A stretch of 64,000 nt of DNA, taken from JBBSNV01 sp964458605 (GTDB lineage Bacteria > Pseudomonadota > Alphaproteobacteria > Reyranellales > JAQSWP01). Shown here in pieces: positions 51,872 through 60,562 of this stretch. The translations under genes were made by a program, and so were the position numbers. Numbering within the stretch: the first letter of the stretch is position 1; each line of letters starts with the position of its first letter. The notes beneath the pieces were generated by a model, which saw nothing but the letters and a program-made list of their open reading frames with translations, had not been told where the DNA came from and ran no database searches. The DNA lies in contig CAYWLS010000006.1 in assembly GCA_964458605.1 (NCBI GenBank), forward strand, positions 91,787-155,786. The letters are read 5' to 3'.

Positions 51872-53695
51872 CTATTTGGCCTTGGCGCGGCGGTGCGCCG
51901 GGCCGGCGGTCTTGGTCAGGTTGTGCGCGGTGTTGATGATGCCGACATGGGAGAAGGCCTGCGGAAAATTGCCGAGCTGGCGTTTGCCCACCGGATCGTA
52001 TTCCTCGGCGAGAAGGCCAACGTCGTTGCGCGCATCGAGCAGGCGTTCGTAAAGCGCGCGAGCCTCGGCGAAGCGGCCGAACAGCGCCAGGTTGTCGGCC
52101 AGCCAGAAGCTGCATATCAGGAATGCGCCCTCGCCGGGCGGCAGGCCGTCGTGACCGGCTTCGGTGGCATAGCGCAGCACGAATCCATCCGCCATCAGCT
52201 CGCGCTGGATCGCCTCGGCGGTGCCGATGACGCGCCTGTCGGTGGGCGGCAGGAAGCCGACCAGGGGGATCAGCAGCGTGGCGGCATCCAGCGCCTTCGA
52301 GCCATAGCGCTGCACGAAAGTGTTGCGCTCGGGGTCGTAGCCGCGCGTGAGGATCTCTCGGCGGATCATGGCGCGCTGGTGCCGCCAGCGCCGCGCCGGG
52401 CCCTCGAGGCCGAACTTCTCGACCGCCTTGATGGCGCGGTCGAACGCCACCCAGGCCATGACTCGCGAATGAGTATGGCGCTGCGGCGCGCCACGCTGCT
52501 CCCAGATGCCGCTGTCGGGATCGCGCCAATGCCGCTCGAGAAACCGCACCAGCTCCAAGGTGATGGGCCACGACTGTTCGCTTAGCTTCAGTTTGCGCAG
52601 GCGTCCGGTGTGGAAGGCGTCGAGCACCTCGCCGAACACGTCGAGCTGCTGCTGGGCGAAGGCGGCGTTGCCGATCCGTACCGGGGCGCTGCCGGCGAAG
52701 CCCTTGAGCCAGGGCAGTTCGTATTCTTCCAGCCGCCGCTCGCCGGCCAGCCCGTACATGATCTGCAGCCGTGACGGCTCGCCGGCGATGGTGCGGGCCA
52801 GCCAGCCTTGCCAGGCTTCGGCCTCCTCGCGGAATCCCGACATGATCAGCGCCAGCAGGGTGAAGGTGGCATCGCGCAGCCAGCAATAGCGATAGTCCCA
52901 GTTGCGCACGCCGCCGATCCGCTCGGGCAGCGAGGTGGTCGGCGCGGCGACGATGCCCCCGGTGTCGGCATCGGTCAGCGCCTTCAGCACGATCGCCGAG
53001 CGCTTGATGTCGTCGGCCCATTCGCCGCTGGCCGTGCAGCGGTTGCTCCAGCCGCGCCAGTGCCGCCGGGTGGTCTGGAACATGGCCTGCGCGCTGCGCC
53101 GCCGCGGCGCGGGCAGATGCGAGCGATGCCAGCTCAGCACCATCGGGATGGTCTGGCCGGCGCTGACGGTGAAAGTGCTGACGGTCGACAGCCCTTCGCC
53201 TGCGGTCTCGACCGGGGTGTGCAGCACCATGGCGTCGGGTCCGGCGATGACGCGAAGGTCGCCGTTCTGGCGATTGATCCAGGGCACGACGCTGCCGTAG
53301 TCGAAGCGGAAGCGCAGATCCATGCGCATGCGCATCTTGCCGCGCAGGCCCTCGACGATGCGCACGACGCGCGAATCGCTGCCCTCGATGAGGGGCATGA
53401 AATCGGTCAGCTTGACCCGGCCGGCGCCGGTGGTGAAGACGGTTTCCAGGATCAGGGTGCCCTCGACATAGCGCCGGCTGACCTGCGCGTCGTCGCTGTC
53501 GGGCGCCACCAGCCAGCGGCCGTTCTCGGCATCGCCCAGCAGCGCGGCGAAGCTGGCCGGCGAATCGAAACGCGGCACGCAAAGCCAGTCGATGCTGCCG
53601 TCGCGGCCGACCAGCGCCGCGCCGCGCATATTGCCGATCAGGGCATAGTCCTCGATGCGCTGGGGCGTGCGCGCCCCGGTGTCGAGTTGCGCCAT
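51872..53695 (-). CDS. Glycoside hydrolase family 15 (glucoamylase/trehalase-like)
   Basis: 607 residues of the GH15 type: an N-terminal beta-sandwich (IEDYALIGNMRGAALVGRDG, IDWLCVPRFDSPASFAALLG) and a catalytic barrel with NWDYRYCWLRDATFTLLALI, ERNTFVQRYGSKALDAATL and the catalytic glutamates in EEYDPVGKRQLGNFPQAFSH. Bacterial relatives hydrolyse maltosides, isomaltosides or trehalose. No signal peptide is seen, so it is probably cytoplasmic. The ATG overlaps the SDR stop by TGATG, so the two genes are translated together. Confidence 0.93.
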   Translation of the reverse strand: MAQLDTGARTPQRIEDYALIGNMRGAALVGRDGSIDWLCVPRFDSPASFAALLGDAENGRWLVAPDSDDAQVSRRYVEGTLILETVFTTGAGRVKLTDFMPLIEGSDSRVVRIVEGLRGKMRMRMDLRFRFDYGSVVPWINRQNGDLRVIAGPDAMVLHTPVETAGEGLSTVSTFTVSAGQTIPMVLSWHRSHLPAPRRRSAQAMFQTTRRHWRGWSNRCTASGEWADDIKRSAIVLKALTDADTGGIVAAPTTSLPERIGGVRNWDYRYCWLRDATFTLLALIMSGFREEAEAWQGWLARTIAGEPSRLQIMYGLAGERRLEEYELPWLKGFAGSAPVRIGNAAFAQQQLDVFGEVLDAFHTGRLRKLKLSEQSWPITLELVRFLERHWRDPDSGIWEQRGAPQRHTHSRVMAWVAFDRAIKAVEKFGLEGPARRWRHQRAMIRREILTRGYDPERNTFVQRYGSKALDAATLLIPLVGFLPPTDRRVIGTAEAIQRELMADGFVLRYATEAGHDGLPPGEGAFLICSFWLADNLALFGRFAEARALYERLLDARNDVGLLAEEYDPVGKRQLGNFPQAFSHVGIINTAHNLTKTAGPAHRRAKAK

Positions 53696-54501
53696 CAGCC
53701 GTTGCCCTTGGCGAAGGAAGGAAACAACGTCATGCCGCCATCGATCACCAGGGTGGTGCCGGTGACGTAATCCGATTGGTCGGAGGCCAGCCAGGCGACC
53801 GCGCGCGCCACGTCGTCGGTTTCGCCGATGCGGCCGTAGGGAATCAGATCGACCAGCTTGGCCATGGCCTGGGGCGTGTCCCAGGCCTTGCGATTGATGT
53901 GGGTGCGGATGGCGCCCGGTGCGATGGCGTTGACGCGGATGCGGCGGCCGGCGAACTCCTGGGCCAGCGTCTCGACCAGCAGCCGCACGCCGCCTTTTGA
54001 GGCGGCGTAGTTGGCGTGGCCAGCCCAGGGGATGGTCTGGTGCACCGACGAAGTGCAGACGATCTTGCCGATGGCCGTTGCGCTGGACGGTTCGGGCCCG
54101 CGGCGCAGGAACTCGCGGATCGCGGCGCGGGCGCACAGGAACTGGCCGGTCAGGTTGACGGCGATGACGCGCTGCCATTGCGCCAGGGTCATGGTCTCGA
54201 ACGGACTGTCCAGTTCGATGCCGGCGTTGTTGATCAGGATGTGCAGCGTGCCGAAATGGTGCACCGTCTGCGCCATCATGGCGGCAACGGCGGCCTCGTC
54301 GCTGACATCGGCTTCGATGGCGATCGCCTGGCCGCCATTGCCGGCGATTTCGGCAACCACGGACTCGGCATTGGCCCGGTCGCGGAAGTGATTGATCGCC
54401 AGCCGGGCGCCGCATGCCGCCAATTGCAACGCGCATGCCCGACCGATGCCGCTGCTGGCGCCGGTCACCAGCGCTGTCTGATTGTTCAGGGAGATATCCA
54501 T
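53695..54501 (-). CDS. Short-chain dehydrogenase/reductase (glucose 1-dehydrogenase-like)
   Basis: 268 residues. The SDR motifs are VTGASSGIGRACALQL, NNAG, the catalytic serine in VCTSSVHQ and YAASKGGVRLL (Tyr-x3-Lys), plus ASDQSDYVTGTTLVIDGGMTLFP. The sequence resembles glucose 1-dehydrogenases and related sugar/polyol dehydrogenases. An arginine-rich loop after the second strand (HFRDRANAESV) favours NADP. It overlaps the GH15 gene by TGATG, hinting at glucose released by GH15 being oxidised. ATG at 54501 (GAGG upstream) is preferred over GTG at 54519. Confidence 0.9.
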   Translation of the reverse strand: MDISLNNQTALVTGASSGIGRACALQLAACGARLAINHFRDRANAESVVAEIAGNGGQAIAIEADVSDEAAVAAMMAQTVHHFGTLHILINNAGIELDSPFETMTLAQWQRVIAVNLTGQFLCARAAIREFLRRGPEPSSATAIGKIVCTSSVHQTIPWAGHANYAASKGGVRLLVETLAQEFAGRRIRVNAIAPGAIRTHINRKAWDTPQAMAKLVDLIPYGRIGETDDVARAVAWLASDQSDYVTGTTLVIDGGMTLFPSFAKGNG

Positions 54502-54572
54502 GGCTGCCTCTGGCCGCACAACGAATCGCGCGCCGCGAAGTTGCAGGGCAGCGTCAAATTGTAGCGCCGAGG

Positions 54573-55103
54573 CTAGGGGCGGGCGGAGGGCTGGCAGGAC
54601 ACCGAATCCTGCACCTGTTTGAGCAGCGCCGGATCGCGACTGGCGATCAGGCCGCGGAACAGCACCACGCCGCGCGCGCCCGGCGCGGCGACGAAACGCT
54701 TGCCGTCGATCGAATCGGGCGCGTGGCCATCCGCCAGGCCCAGCACGAGGGCGCCGCCCGTGGGCATGGCGCGATCGTTGATCACCAGGAAATTGTCGGT
54801 ATTGGCGGCGTAGGCGGCCACCGACCAGTAAGGCAGCGGCGGCGGCGCGAAGCTCACGGTCAGCGGCCCGCTGCCCAGATCGTAGGCGCAGATCACATAG
54901 GCGAGGTCCGGACTCGGCAGAACCACGGCGCGCGACTTCTCGTCGGGCAGGGGCGGCCGCACCGGCTGGTTGACGCCGCCCATCGCGGCCACGCGGCTCA
55001 TCAGGCTGCTCATGATCAGGTTCGGAAGCTGCCAGCTCAGCAGCACGAAGCCCAGCACGCCACTCAGCACGAAGACGGCGAGTCCCCGCAGCCAGCGGCG
55101 CAT
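54573..55103 (-). CDS. DUF1254-domain membrane-anchored protein
   Basis: 176 residues. An N-terminal membrane helix (LRGLAVFVLSGVLGFVLLSW) is followed by a DUF1254-like domain with PSPDLAYVICAYDLGSGPLTVSF and PYWSVAAYAANTDNFLVIND. DUF1254 is usually found joined to DUF1214 in longer proteins; here the two are separate, adjacent genes. Function is unknown. The start overlaps the stop of the DUF1214 gene by TGATG, so translation is coupled. Confidence 0.83.
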   Translation of the reverse strand: MRRWLRGLAVFVLSGVLGFVLLSWQLPNLIMSSLMSRVAAMGGVNQPVRPPLPDEKSRAVVLPSPDLAYVICAYDLGSGPLTVSFAPPPLPYWSVAAYAANTDNFLVINDRAMPTGGALVLGLADGHAPDSIDGKRFVAAPGARGVVLFRGLIASRDPALLKQVQDSVSCQPSARP

Positions 55104-55708
55104 CACTGCTTCTCCTGCGGCGCCTGGGGCGCCTGGCATGTCCCGCTCGCCGTGATAGAGGGCGCTTTCAGGCTCTGGGGCCGGGCCGCCAGCGCCGGAT
55201 CGGGATTGTAGAGGCGCAGCACCAGCAGGAAGTTGGCCGCCGGCGGCGCGGGCAGCCAGTCGCCAGGCTGCTGTTTGGCGGCGACAACGAGGCGGAACGT
55301 CTTGTCGGCGTCGAGCGCGACATTGGTCTGGTTGAAGCTGAAGCGATTGATCGGATTGCCGACCAGAAACAGATCCTCGCCGTACAAGGTGATGCTCCAC
55401 CAGCGCGCCGCAGGCGCCTGACCGGCGACTTCGTACTGGCAGGCGCCGGACAGGGCGTTGCCGCTATCGTCCTGCGCGGCCACGAAGTAGATCGTCTCGC
55501 TGCGATTGAGCGCCAGCAGGCCATTGGCCGCGATGCGGGCGCGCGAGAAAATGCCGGCCGACTGGCTGCCGGCTTCCAGATTGGCACGCCAGGCGCCGAC
55601 GGCGATGGTGGCGTCGGCGGAGGGATGGCGGAACCAGAAGAAAGCCAGCGCCGCGCCTGCCACTATGCCGGCAAGTCCCAGGAGGACGGTGACGATCAGT
55701 CTGCGCAT
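55103..55708 (-). CDS. DUF1214-domain membrane-anchored protein
   Basis: 201 residues. A membrane helix (LIVTVLLGLAGIVAGAALAFFWF) is followed by a DUF1214 domain: FSRARIAANGLLALNRSETI, YEVAGQAPAARWWSITLYGEDL and NWLPAP-like DWLPAPPAANFLLVLRLYNP. It is immediately upstream of, and overlaps, the DUF1254 gene, and its own start overlaps the pseudouridine synthase stop by 13 bases. The pair probably forms one complex, split from a single ancestral chain or never fused; I cannot tell which. Confidence 0.83.
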   Translation of the reverse strand: MRRLIVTVLLGLAGIVAGAALAFFWFRHPSADATIAVGAWRANLEAGSQSAGIFSRARIAANGLLALNRSETIYFVAAQDDSGNALSGACQYEVAGQAPAARWWSITLYGEDLFLVGNPINRFSFNQTNVALDADKTFRLVVAAKQQPGDWLPAPPAANFLLVLRLYNPDPALAARPQSLKAPSITASGTCQAPQAPQEKQ

Positions 55709-56391
55709 TGCTGCAACGCCTGGTCCATATGCCGCGGCGGCGGCGCGACGGCCTCGACCGGCGACTTGCCTTCGTAATATGGCAGCATGACCGATCGCGC
55801 ATGCAAATGCAGCGGCCGCGACGGCTTGGCCGTCGGCCCATAGATCGGATCGCCCAACACCGGGAAACCCGCTTCGGCGCAATGCACGCGAATCTGATGG
55901 GTGCGTCCGGTGCGGGGTTTCAGCTCCAGCCAGGCGATCGGCTGGCCATCCAGTCGGCCGCGACCCAGCACGCGCCAATCGGTGATCGCCGGCTTGCCGG
56001 TCGGATCGGGCAGGATACGCCAGCCGCTGCGGCCGGTGACCTTCAGCAGGGGCTGGTCGATGGTGCCGCTGGCGCCCTGCGGTCCGCCCTCGACCACCGC
56101 CCAGTAGGTCTTGCCGACGGCGCTGGACGAGAACAGCCGGCCCAGCTTGCGCAGCGCCTTGTGGCTGCGACCCAGCACCAGGCAGCCCGAGGTGTCGCGG
56201 TCCAGCCGATGCGCCAGCTCCGGGTTGTCGCGCAGGCCAAAGCGCAGCGCCGGCAGGAAGCGCTCCAGGCTGACATCGGTCTTGGGGCCCTTGTGCACGG
56301 CAAGTCCGGCGGGCTTGTTCAGGATCAGCAATTGCGCATCGCGCAGCAATACGCGCTGCTGCAGGTCCTCGGCGGTGAATTGTGCGGCCAT
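55696..56391 (-). CDS. RluA-family pseudouridine synthase
   Basis: 231 residues. The catalytic motif HRLDRDTSG with Asp64 identifies the RluA family, and LKPRTGRTHQIRVHCAEAGFPVLGDPIYG is the conserved second motif. There is no S4 domain, so it is of the short RluA/RluC-like type; whether it modifies rRNA or tRNA cannot be decided from sequence. It is divergent from the M20 hydrolase gene and starts the likely transcript with DUF1214 and DUF1254. Confidence 0.92.
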   Translation of the reverse strand: MAAQFTAEDLQQRVLLRDAQLLILNKPAGLAVHKGPKTDVSLERFLPALRFGLRDNPELAHRLDRDTSGCLVLGRSHKALRKLGRLFSSSAVGKTYWAVVEGGPQGASGTIDQPLLKVTGRSGWRILPDPTGKPAITDWRVLGRGRLDGQPIAWLELKPRTGRTHQIRVHCAEAGFPVLGDPIYGPTAKPSRPLHLHARSVMLPYYEGKSPVEAVAPPPRHMDQALQQCAD

Positions 56392-56453
56392 CGGGCGTGG
56401 TCAAATCGCGTCACGGGGTGCTAGCCTGCCATTCAATCACATCGGAGCACGCC

Positions 56454-57629
56454 ATGAAACTCGAGCCGCGCATTGCCGCCGCCCATGCCGAAATGACCCA
56501 ATGGCGGCGCGACATCCACGCCCATCCGGAACTTGGTTTCGAGGAACACCGCACCAGCGACATCGTCGCCCGCAAGCTGAAGGAATTCGGCTGCGAGGTG
56601 CATACCGGCATCGCCAAGACCGGCGTGGTGGGCACCATCCGCGTCGGCAACAGCCCGCGCGCGGTCGGCTTCCGCGCCGACATGGATGCGCTGCCGATGG
56701 ACGAGCTCAACACCTTCGAGCATCGCTCGCAGCACAAGGGCCGCATGCATGGCTGCGGCCATGACGGCCACACCACCATGCTGCTGGGCGCGGCCAGATA
56801 CCTGGCCGAGACGCGCAACTTCGAGGGCGCGGTGCATTTCTTCTTCCAGCCGGCCGAAGAAGGGCTGGGCGGCGGCAGGGTGATGGTCGAAGAGGGCATG
56901 TTCCAGAAGTTCCCGTGCGAGGCGATCTTCGGCATGCACAACCGGCCCAGCGTGCCGGTCGGCACCTTCGCCATCCGCTCCGGCCCGATGATGGCGGCGG
57001 CGGGCATGTTCGACATCCACATCGTCGGCAAGGGCGCCCACGGCGCGCGCCCGGAAAGCGGCAACGATCCGGTGGTGGTGGGGGGCCATATCATCACCGC
57101 CGTGCAGAGCATCGTTTCGCGCAACCTCAGCCCGCACGATTCCGGCGTCATCAGCATCACGCAAATGCATGCGGGCGACGCCTACAACGTCATTCCCGAA
57201 AGCGCGGTGCTGCGCGGCACGGTGCGCGCCTTCAAGCCGGAGGTGATGGACAGGATCAAGACCGGCATCGAACGCGTCTGCCGCGGCGCGGCCACCATGT
57301 TCGGCGCCAAGGTCACCGCGGACGTGCGGGTGATCTATCCGGCGCTGGTCAACAATCCGGACGAAACCAGATTCGCCGCCGATGTCGCCGCCTCGATCGT
57401 CGGCGAGGAGAACGTCGATCGCAACGGCCCGCTGGTCATGGCGTCGGAGGATTTCTCGTTCATGCTCAATGCCTGTCCGGGCGCCTTCATCCTGATCGGC
57501 AATGGCGAAGGCGAGGGGGCGTGCGAAGTGCACAACCCGAAATACGATTTCAACGACAAGATCCTGCCGCTGGGCGCCACCTTCTTCGCCCGCGTCGCCG
57601 AGGCCAAGCTGGCCAAGCGGCCGGCATAG
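56454..57629 (+). CDS. M20-family metal-dependent amidohydrolase (aminoacylase/hippurate hydrolase)
   Basis: 391 residues of the M20D family. Metal ligands are seen in HGCGHDGHTTMLLGAARYLAE (the Cys/His site), QPAEEGLGGG (Glu-Glu), and FGMHNRP. The dimerisation domain has IHIVGKGAHGARPESGNDPV. It hydrolyses N-acyl amino acids or related amides, such as hippurate. CGGAGC lies 4 bases before the ATG. The flavin dehydrogenase genes follow with 5 bases between, so they are probably one operon: acyl removal then oxidation of the freed amino compound is a reasonable guess. Confidence 0.93.
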   Translation: MKLEPRIAAAHAEMTQWRRDIHAHPELGFEEHRTSDIVARKLKEFGCEVHTGIAKTGVVGTIRVGNSPRAVGFRADMDALPMDELNTFEHRSQHKGRMHGCGHDGHTTMLLGAARYLAETRNFEGAVHFFFQPAEEGLGGGRVMVEEGMFQKFPCEAIFGMHNRPSVPVGTFAIRSGPMMAAAGMFDIHIVGKGAHGARPESGNDPVVVGGHIITAVQSIVSRNLSPHDSGVISITQMHAGDAYNVIPESAVLRGTVRAFKPEVMDRIKTGIERVCRGAATMFGAKVTADVRVIYPALVNNPDETRFAADVAASIVGEENVDRNGPLVMASEDFSFMLNACPGAFILIGNGEGEGACEVHNPKYDFNDKILPLGATFFARVAEAKLAKRPA

Positions 57630-57634
57630 GCGGC

Positions 57635-58762
57635 ATGCCGAAGATGGCATCGTCCGGTTGCGACGTCGCGGTGGTGGGCGGCGGGCTGGTGGGGGCAGCC
57701 GTGGCCTGGGGCCTGGCGCGACGGGGCCAGCGCGTTGCCGTGCTGGACGAGGGCGACGACGCCTATCGCGCCTCGCGCGGCAACTTCGCCCTGGTCTGGG
57801 TGCAGAGCAAGGGCCTGGGCTTGCCGGCCTATGCGCGATGGACGCGGCTGTCGTCGGATCGCTGGTCTGAACTGGCGGCGGCGCTGCGCGAGCAGACCGG
57901 CATCGATGTCGCCTTCAGCCGGCCGGGCGGCTTCACTTTGTGCCTGAGCGAGGCGCAGCTCGAGCATCGTGTGGCGCAGATGCAGCGCCTGCGCAACTCG
58001 CTGCCGCCCGACGCTCTGCCTTATGAGGTGCTCGACCATGCGGCGACGGCCCGGCTGCTGCCGCAGATCGGACCCGATGTGGTGGGCTCGGTGTTCTGTC
58101 CGCTCGACGGCCATGTCAACTCGCTACGTCTGTTCCGCGCCCTGCATGCGGGAATGCGGGCGATGGGCGTCGACTGCCGCCCGAATTTTTCCGTCAGGTC
58201 GGTGCGCTGGCGCAATGGGCGGTTTGTGATCGCCGCTGGCAACCAGCGCATCGAGGCGGCGAAGGTGGTGCTGGCCGCCGGGCTGGGCAACGCCCGGCTG
58301 GCGCCCTATGTCGGGCTGGAGGCGCCGGTGCGGCCGCAGCGCGGACAGATCCTGGTGACGGAGAGACTGGCGCCGTTCCTGAACCATCCGATCGTCAACC
58401 TGCGTCAGACCGACGAGGGCGGCGTGATGATCAGCGGCTCGCAGGAGGAAGCGGGCTTCGACGACGCCACCACCCTGCCGGTGATCGCGGCCATCGCCCA
58501 GCGCGCCATCCGCATGTTCCCGCTGCTGGAACAGGCCAATATCGTGCGCGCCTGGTCGGCCCTGCGGGTGATGAGCCCGGACGGGTTCCCCATCTATCAA
58601 CGCTCGGCGGAGTGCCCGGCCTTCATGGCGACCTGCCATAGCGGCGTCACCCTGGCGGCGGCGCATGCGCTGGAACTGGCCGGCCACGTTGCCGCCGATG
58701 CTCTGCCCGACAGCTTCGCCCCCTTCGCCGCCGATCGCTTCGATGTTCCGCAGGCTGCCTGA
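57635..58762 (+). CDS. FAD-dependent oxidoreductase, DAO family (HcnC/OoxB-like subunit)
   Basis: 375 residues. The FAD-binding motif DVAVVGGGLVGAAVAWGLARRGQRVAVLDEG is at the N-terminus. The DAO fold continues with GNFALVWVQSKGLGLPAYARWTRLS, and the C-terminal segments AWSALRVMSPDGFPIYQRSA and ATCHSGVTLAAAHALELA. This matches the beta-type subunits of hydrogen cyanide synthase HcnC, opine oxidase OoxB and D-hydroxyproline dehydrogenase. It oxidises an amine or imino acid. The next gene overlaps its end by 20 bases. Confidence 0.92.
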   Translation: MPKMASSGCDVAVVGGGLVGAAVAWGLARRGQRVAVLDEGDDAYRASRGNFALVWVQSKGLGLPAYARWTRLSSDRWSELAAALREQTGIDVAFSRPGGFTLCLSEAQLEHRVAQMQRLRNSLPPDALPYEVLDHAATARLLPQIGPDVVGSVFCPLDGHVNSLRLFRALHAGMRAMGVDCRPNFSVRSVRWRNGRFVIAAGNQRIEAAKVVLAAGLGNARLAPYVGLEAPVRPQRGQILVTERLAPFLNHPIVNLRQTDEGGVMISGSQEEAGFDDATTLPVIAAIAQRAIRMFPLLEQANIVRAWSALRVMSPDGFPIYQRSAECPAFMATCHSGVTLAAAHALELAGHVAADALPDSFAPFAADRFDVPQAA

Positions 58763-59036
58763 CGACAAGCGGCCGGTGCTGCGCCTCAGCTTCGACGGCA
58801 GGGCCATCGAGGCGCGCCAGGGCGACAGCGTGGCGGCGGCTTTGCTGGCCAACGGCATCGATGTCTTCCGTGCCACGCCGGTCAACGGCGCCGCGCGCGG
58901 CCCCTGGTGCCTGATGGGCAGCTGCTTCGATTGCCTGGTGAATATCGACGGCGTGGCCAACCGCCAGGCGTGCCTGGTCGAGGCGCGCGAGGGCATGGCG
59001 GTGCGCACCCAGCATGGCCGGCGTGCCATCGAATGA
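58743..59036 (+). CDS. [2Fe-2S] ferredoxin-like subunit (HcnA/OoxA-type)
   Basis: 97 residues. Cys56, Cys61, Cys64 and Cys77 (CLMGSCFDCLVN...ACL) form the C-x4-C-x2-C-x12-C cluster pattern of the small [2Fe-2S] subunits in these complexes; the N-terminus (VLRLSFDGRAIEARQGDSVAAAL) matches the plant-ferredoxin-like fold. It transfers electrons between the two flavin subunits. The start lies inside the end of the previous gene and its stop overlaps the next start by ATGA, so the three subunits are tightly coupled. Confidence 0.92.
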   Translation: MFRRLPDDKRPVLRLSFDGRAIEARQGDSVAAALLANGIDVFRATPVNGAARGPWCLMGSCFDCLVNIDGVANRQACLVEAREGMAVRTQHGRRAIE

Positions 59037-60472
59037 GCGCGCTGCCCGACAGGATCGACCCCGACCGGCTCGACGTGGCGATTATCGGCGCCGGTCCGGC
59101 CGGCATGGCTGCGGCGGTGGTGCTGGCGCGCAGCGGCGCCAAGGCGGCGGTGTTCGACGAAGGCGCCGCGCCGGGCGGGCAGATCTATCGCAACGTTGGC
59201 CGCTCGCCGCTGCCGGCGGGCACGATCCTGGGCGCCGATTATTGGCAGGGTCAGGGACCGGTCGACGAGTTCCTCGCCAGCGGCGTCCCATGGTTCGATC
59301 GCAGCGCGGTTTGGGCGATCCAGCCGGGTGAGGATGGCCATGCGGTCGCCCTGTCGCGCCACGGCAAGGCGCATGCGCTGCTGGCGCGGCGCGTGCTGAT
59401 CGCCACGGGGGCCATCGAGCGGCCCTTTCCCGTTCCGGGCTGGACCTTGCCTGGCGTGCTGGGAGCGGGCGCGGCGCAGGCGGCACTGAAAAGCGCGGCC
59501 TTGGTGCCGCAAGGGAAGATCGTATTGGCCGGCACCGGGCCGCTGCTCTATCTGCTGGCGCAGCAATTGCTGGCGGCGGGCGCGCCGATCGCCGTGTTGC
59601 TCGACATGACGCCGCCGGCCAATCGCGGCGCTGCGCTGCGGGCGATGCCGGGCTTCGTCCTGTCTTCCTATCTGGGCAAGGGGCTGGCGATGCGAGCCGC
59701 CGTGCGGCGCGGCGTGCGGATCGAGCGCGCCGTGACCGTGCGCGCGGTGGGCGAGGGGCGGCTGCAGCGCGTGGTCTGGTCCGACCGCGCCGGACGCGAG
59801 CACGAGATGACCGCGGACTGGTTGTTGCTGCATCAGGGCGTTGCGCCGCATGTCAACCTGCCGCGCGCCACGGGTTGCGTGCTTGACTGGGATGCCGAGC
59901 GGCTCGCCTTCCAGCCGCGCATCGATGCCTGGGGCGAGAGTTCGGTGGCGGGCGTTTTCGTGGCTGGCGATGGCGCCGGCATCGTCGGCGCCACCGCCGC
60001 GGCGGTCCAGGGCAGGCTGGCGGCGCTGCAGATCGCTGTCCAGGTCGGCTGCATGAAGGAAGGCGTGCGCGATGCCGCCTCGATGATGCTGCGCCGGCAG
60101 TTGCGCGCCGCTTTGCGCGGCAGACGGTTTCTCGATCGCTATTTCCGTCCCGCCGATGCCTGCCGGATGCCCGGCGGCGATACCATCGTCTGCCGCTGCG
60201 AGGAGGTGACCGCCGAACAGGTGATCGGCGCCGTGGCGCAAGGCGCGGTCGGGCCGAACCAGATGAAAGCTTACCTGCGTTGCGGCATGGGACCATGCCA
60301 GGGACGCTATTGCGGACTGACGGTCAGCGAGATGATCGCGCATGTGACCGCCATGACGCCCCAGCAGGTCGGGTATTTCCGGCTGCGCAGCCCAGCCCGA
60401 CCGGTGACTTTGGGCGAACTGGCCTCGCTGCCCAGCAATGAGGCAGCGCAACGCGTGGTCGATCTCGCCTGA
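59033..60472 (+). CDS. FAD/NAD(P)-binding oxidoreductase with BFD-like Fe-S domain (HcnB/OoxA-like)
   Basis: 479 residues. The N-terminal pyridine-nucleotide-type FAD fold starts DVAIIGAGPAGMAAAVVLARSG with GGQIYRNVG, and later VLIATGAIERPFPVPGWTLPGV and GVFVAGDGAGIVGATAA. Near the C-terminus a BFD-like [2Fe-2S] site (IVCRCEEVTAEQVIGAVAQG and RCGMGPCQGRYCG) has four cysteines. This is the alpha-type subunit of the HcnABC/opine oxidase group. It completes the three-gene set. About 90 bases separate it from the next gene. Confidence 0.92.
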   Translation: MSALPDRIDPDRLDVAIIGAGPAGMAAAVVLARSGAKAAVFDEGAAPGGQIYRNVGRSPLPAGTILGADYWQGQGPVDEFLASGVPWFDRSAVWAIQPGEDGHAVALSRHGKAHALLARRVLIATGAIERPFPVPGWTLPGVLGAGAAQAALKSAALVPQGKIVLAGTGPLLYLLAQQLLAAGAPIAVLLDMTPPANRGAALRAMPGFVLSSYLGKGLAMRAAVRRGVRIERAVTVRAVGEGRLQRVVWSDRAGREHEMTADWLLLHQGVAPHVNLPRATGCVLDWDAERLAFQPRIDAWGESSVAGVFVAGDGAGIVGATAAAVQGRLAALQIAVQVGCMKEGVRDAASMMLRRQLRAALRGRRFLDRYFRPADACRMPGGDTIVCRCEEVTAEQVIGAVAQGAVGPNQMKAYLRCGMGPCQGRYCGLTVSEMIAHVTAMTPQQVGYFRLRSPARPVTLGELASLPSNEAAQRVVDLA

Positions 60473-60562
60473 GCCGATCGCATCGCTACGGTCGCGTTAC
60501 CGTTTGGTAACATGCAAGGGAAGAGGCTAGCATCGCGCCCGAATGCAATCTTGGAGTTCGCC

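Noticed and set aside
57635..60472. Calling the three-subunit set hcnABC (cyanide synthase)
   Set aside because: Gene order differs from hcnABC and an amidohydrolase is attached; subunit similarity is shared by opine and hydroxyproline dehydrogenases, so cyanide synthesis is not supported.
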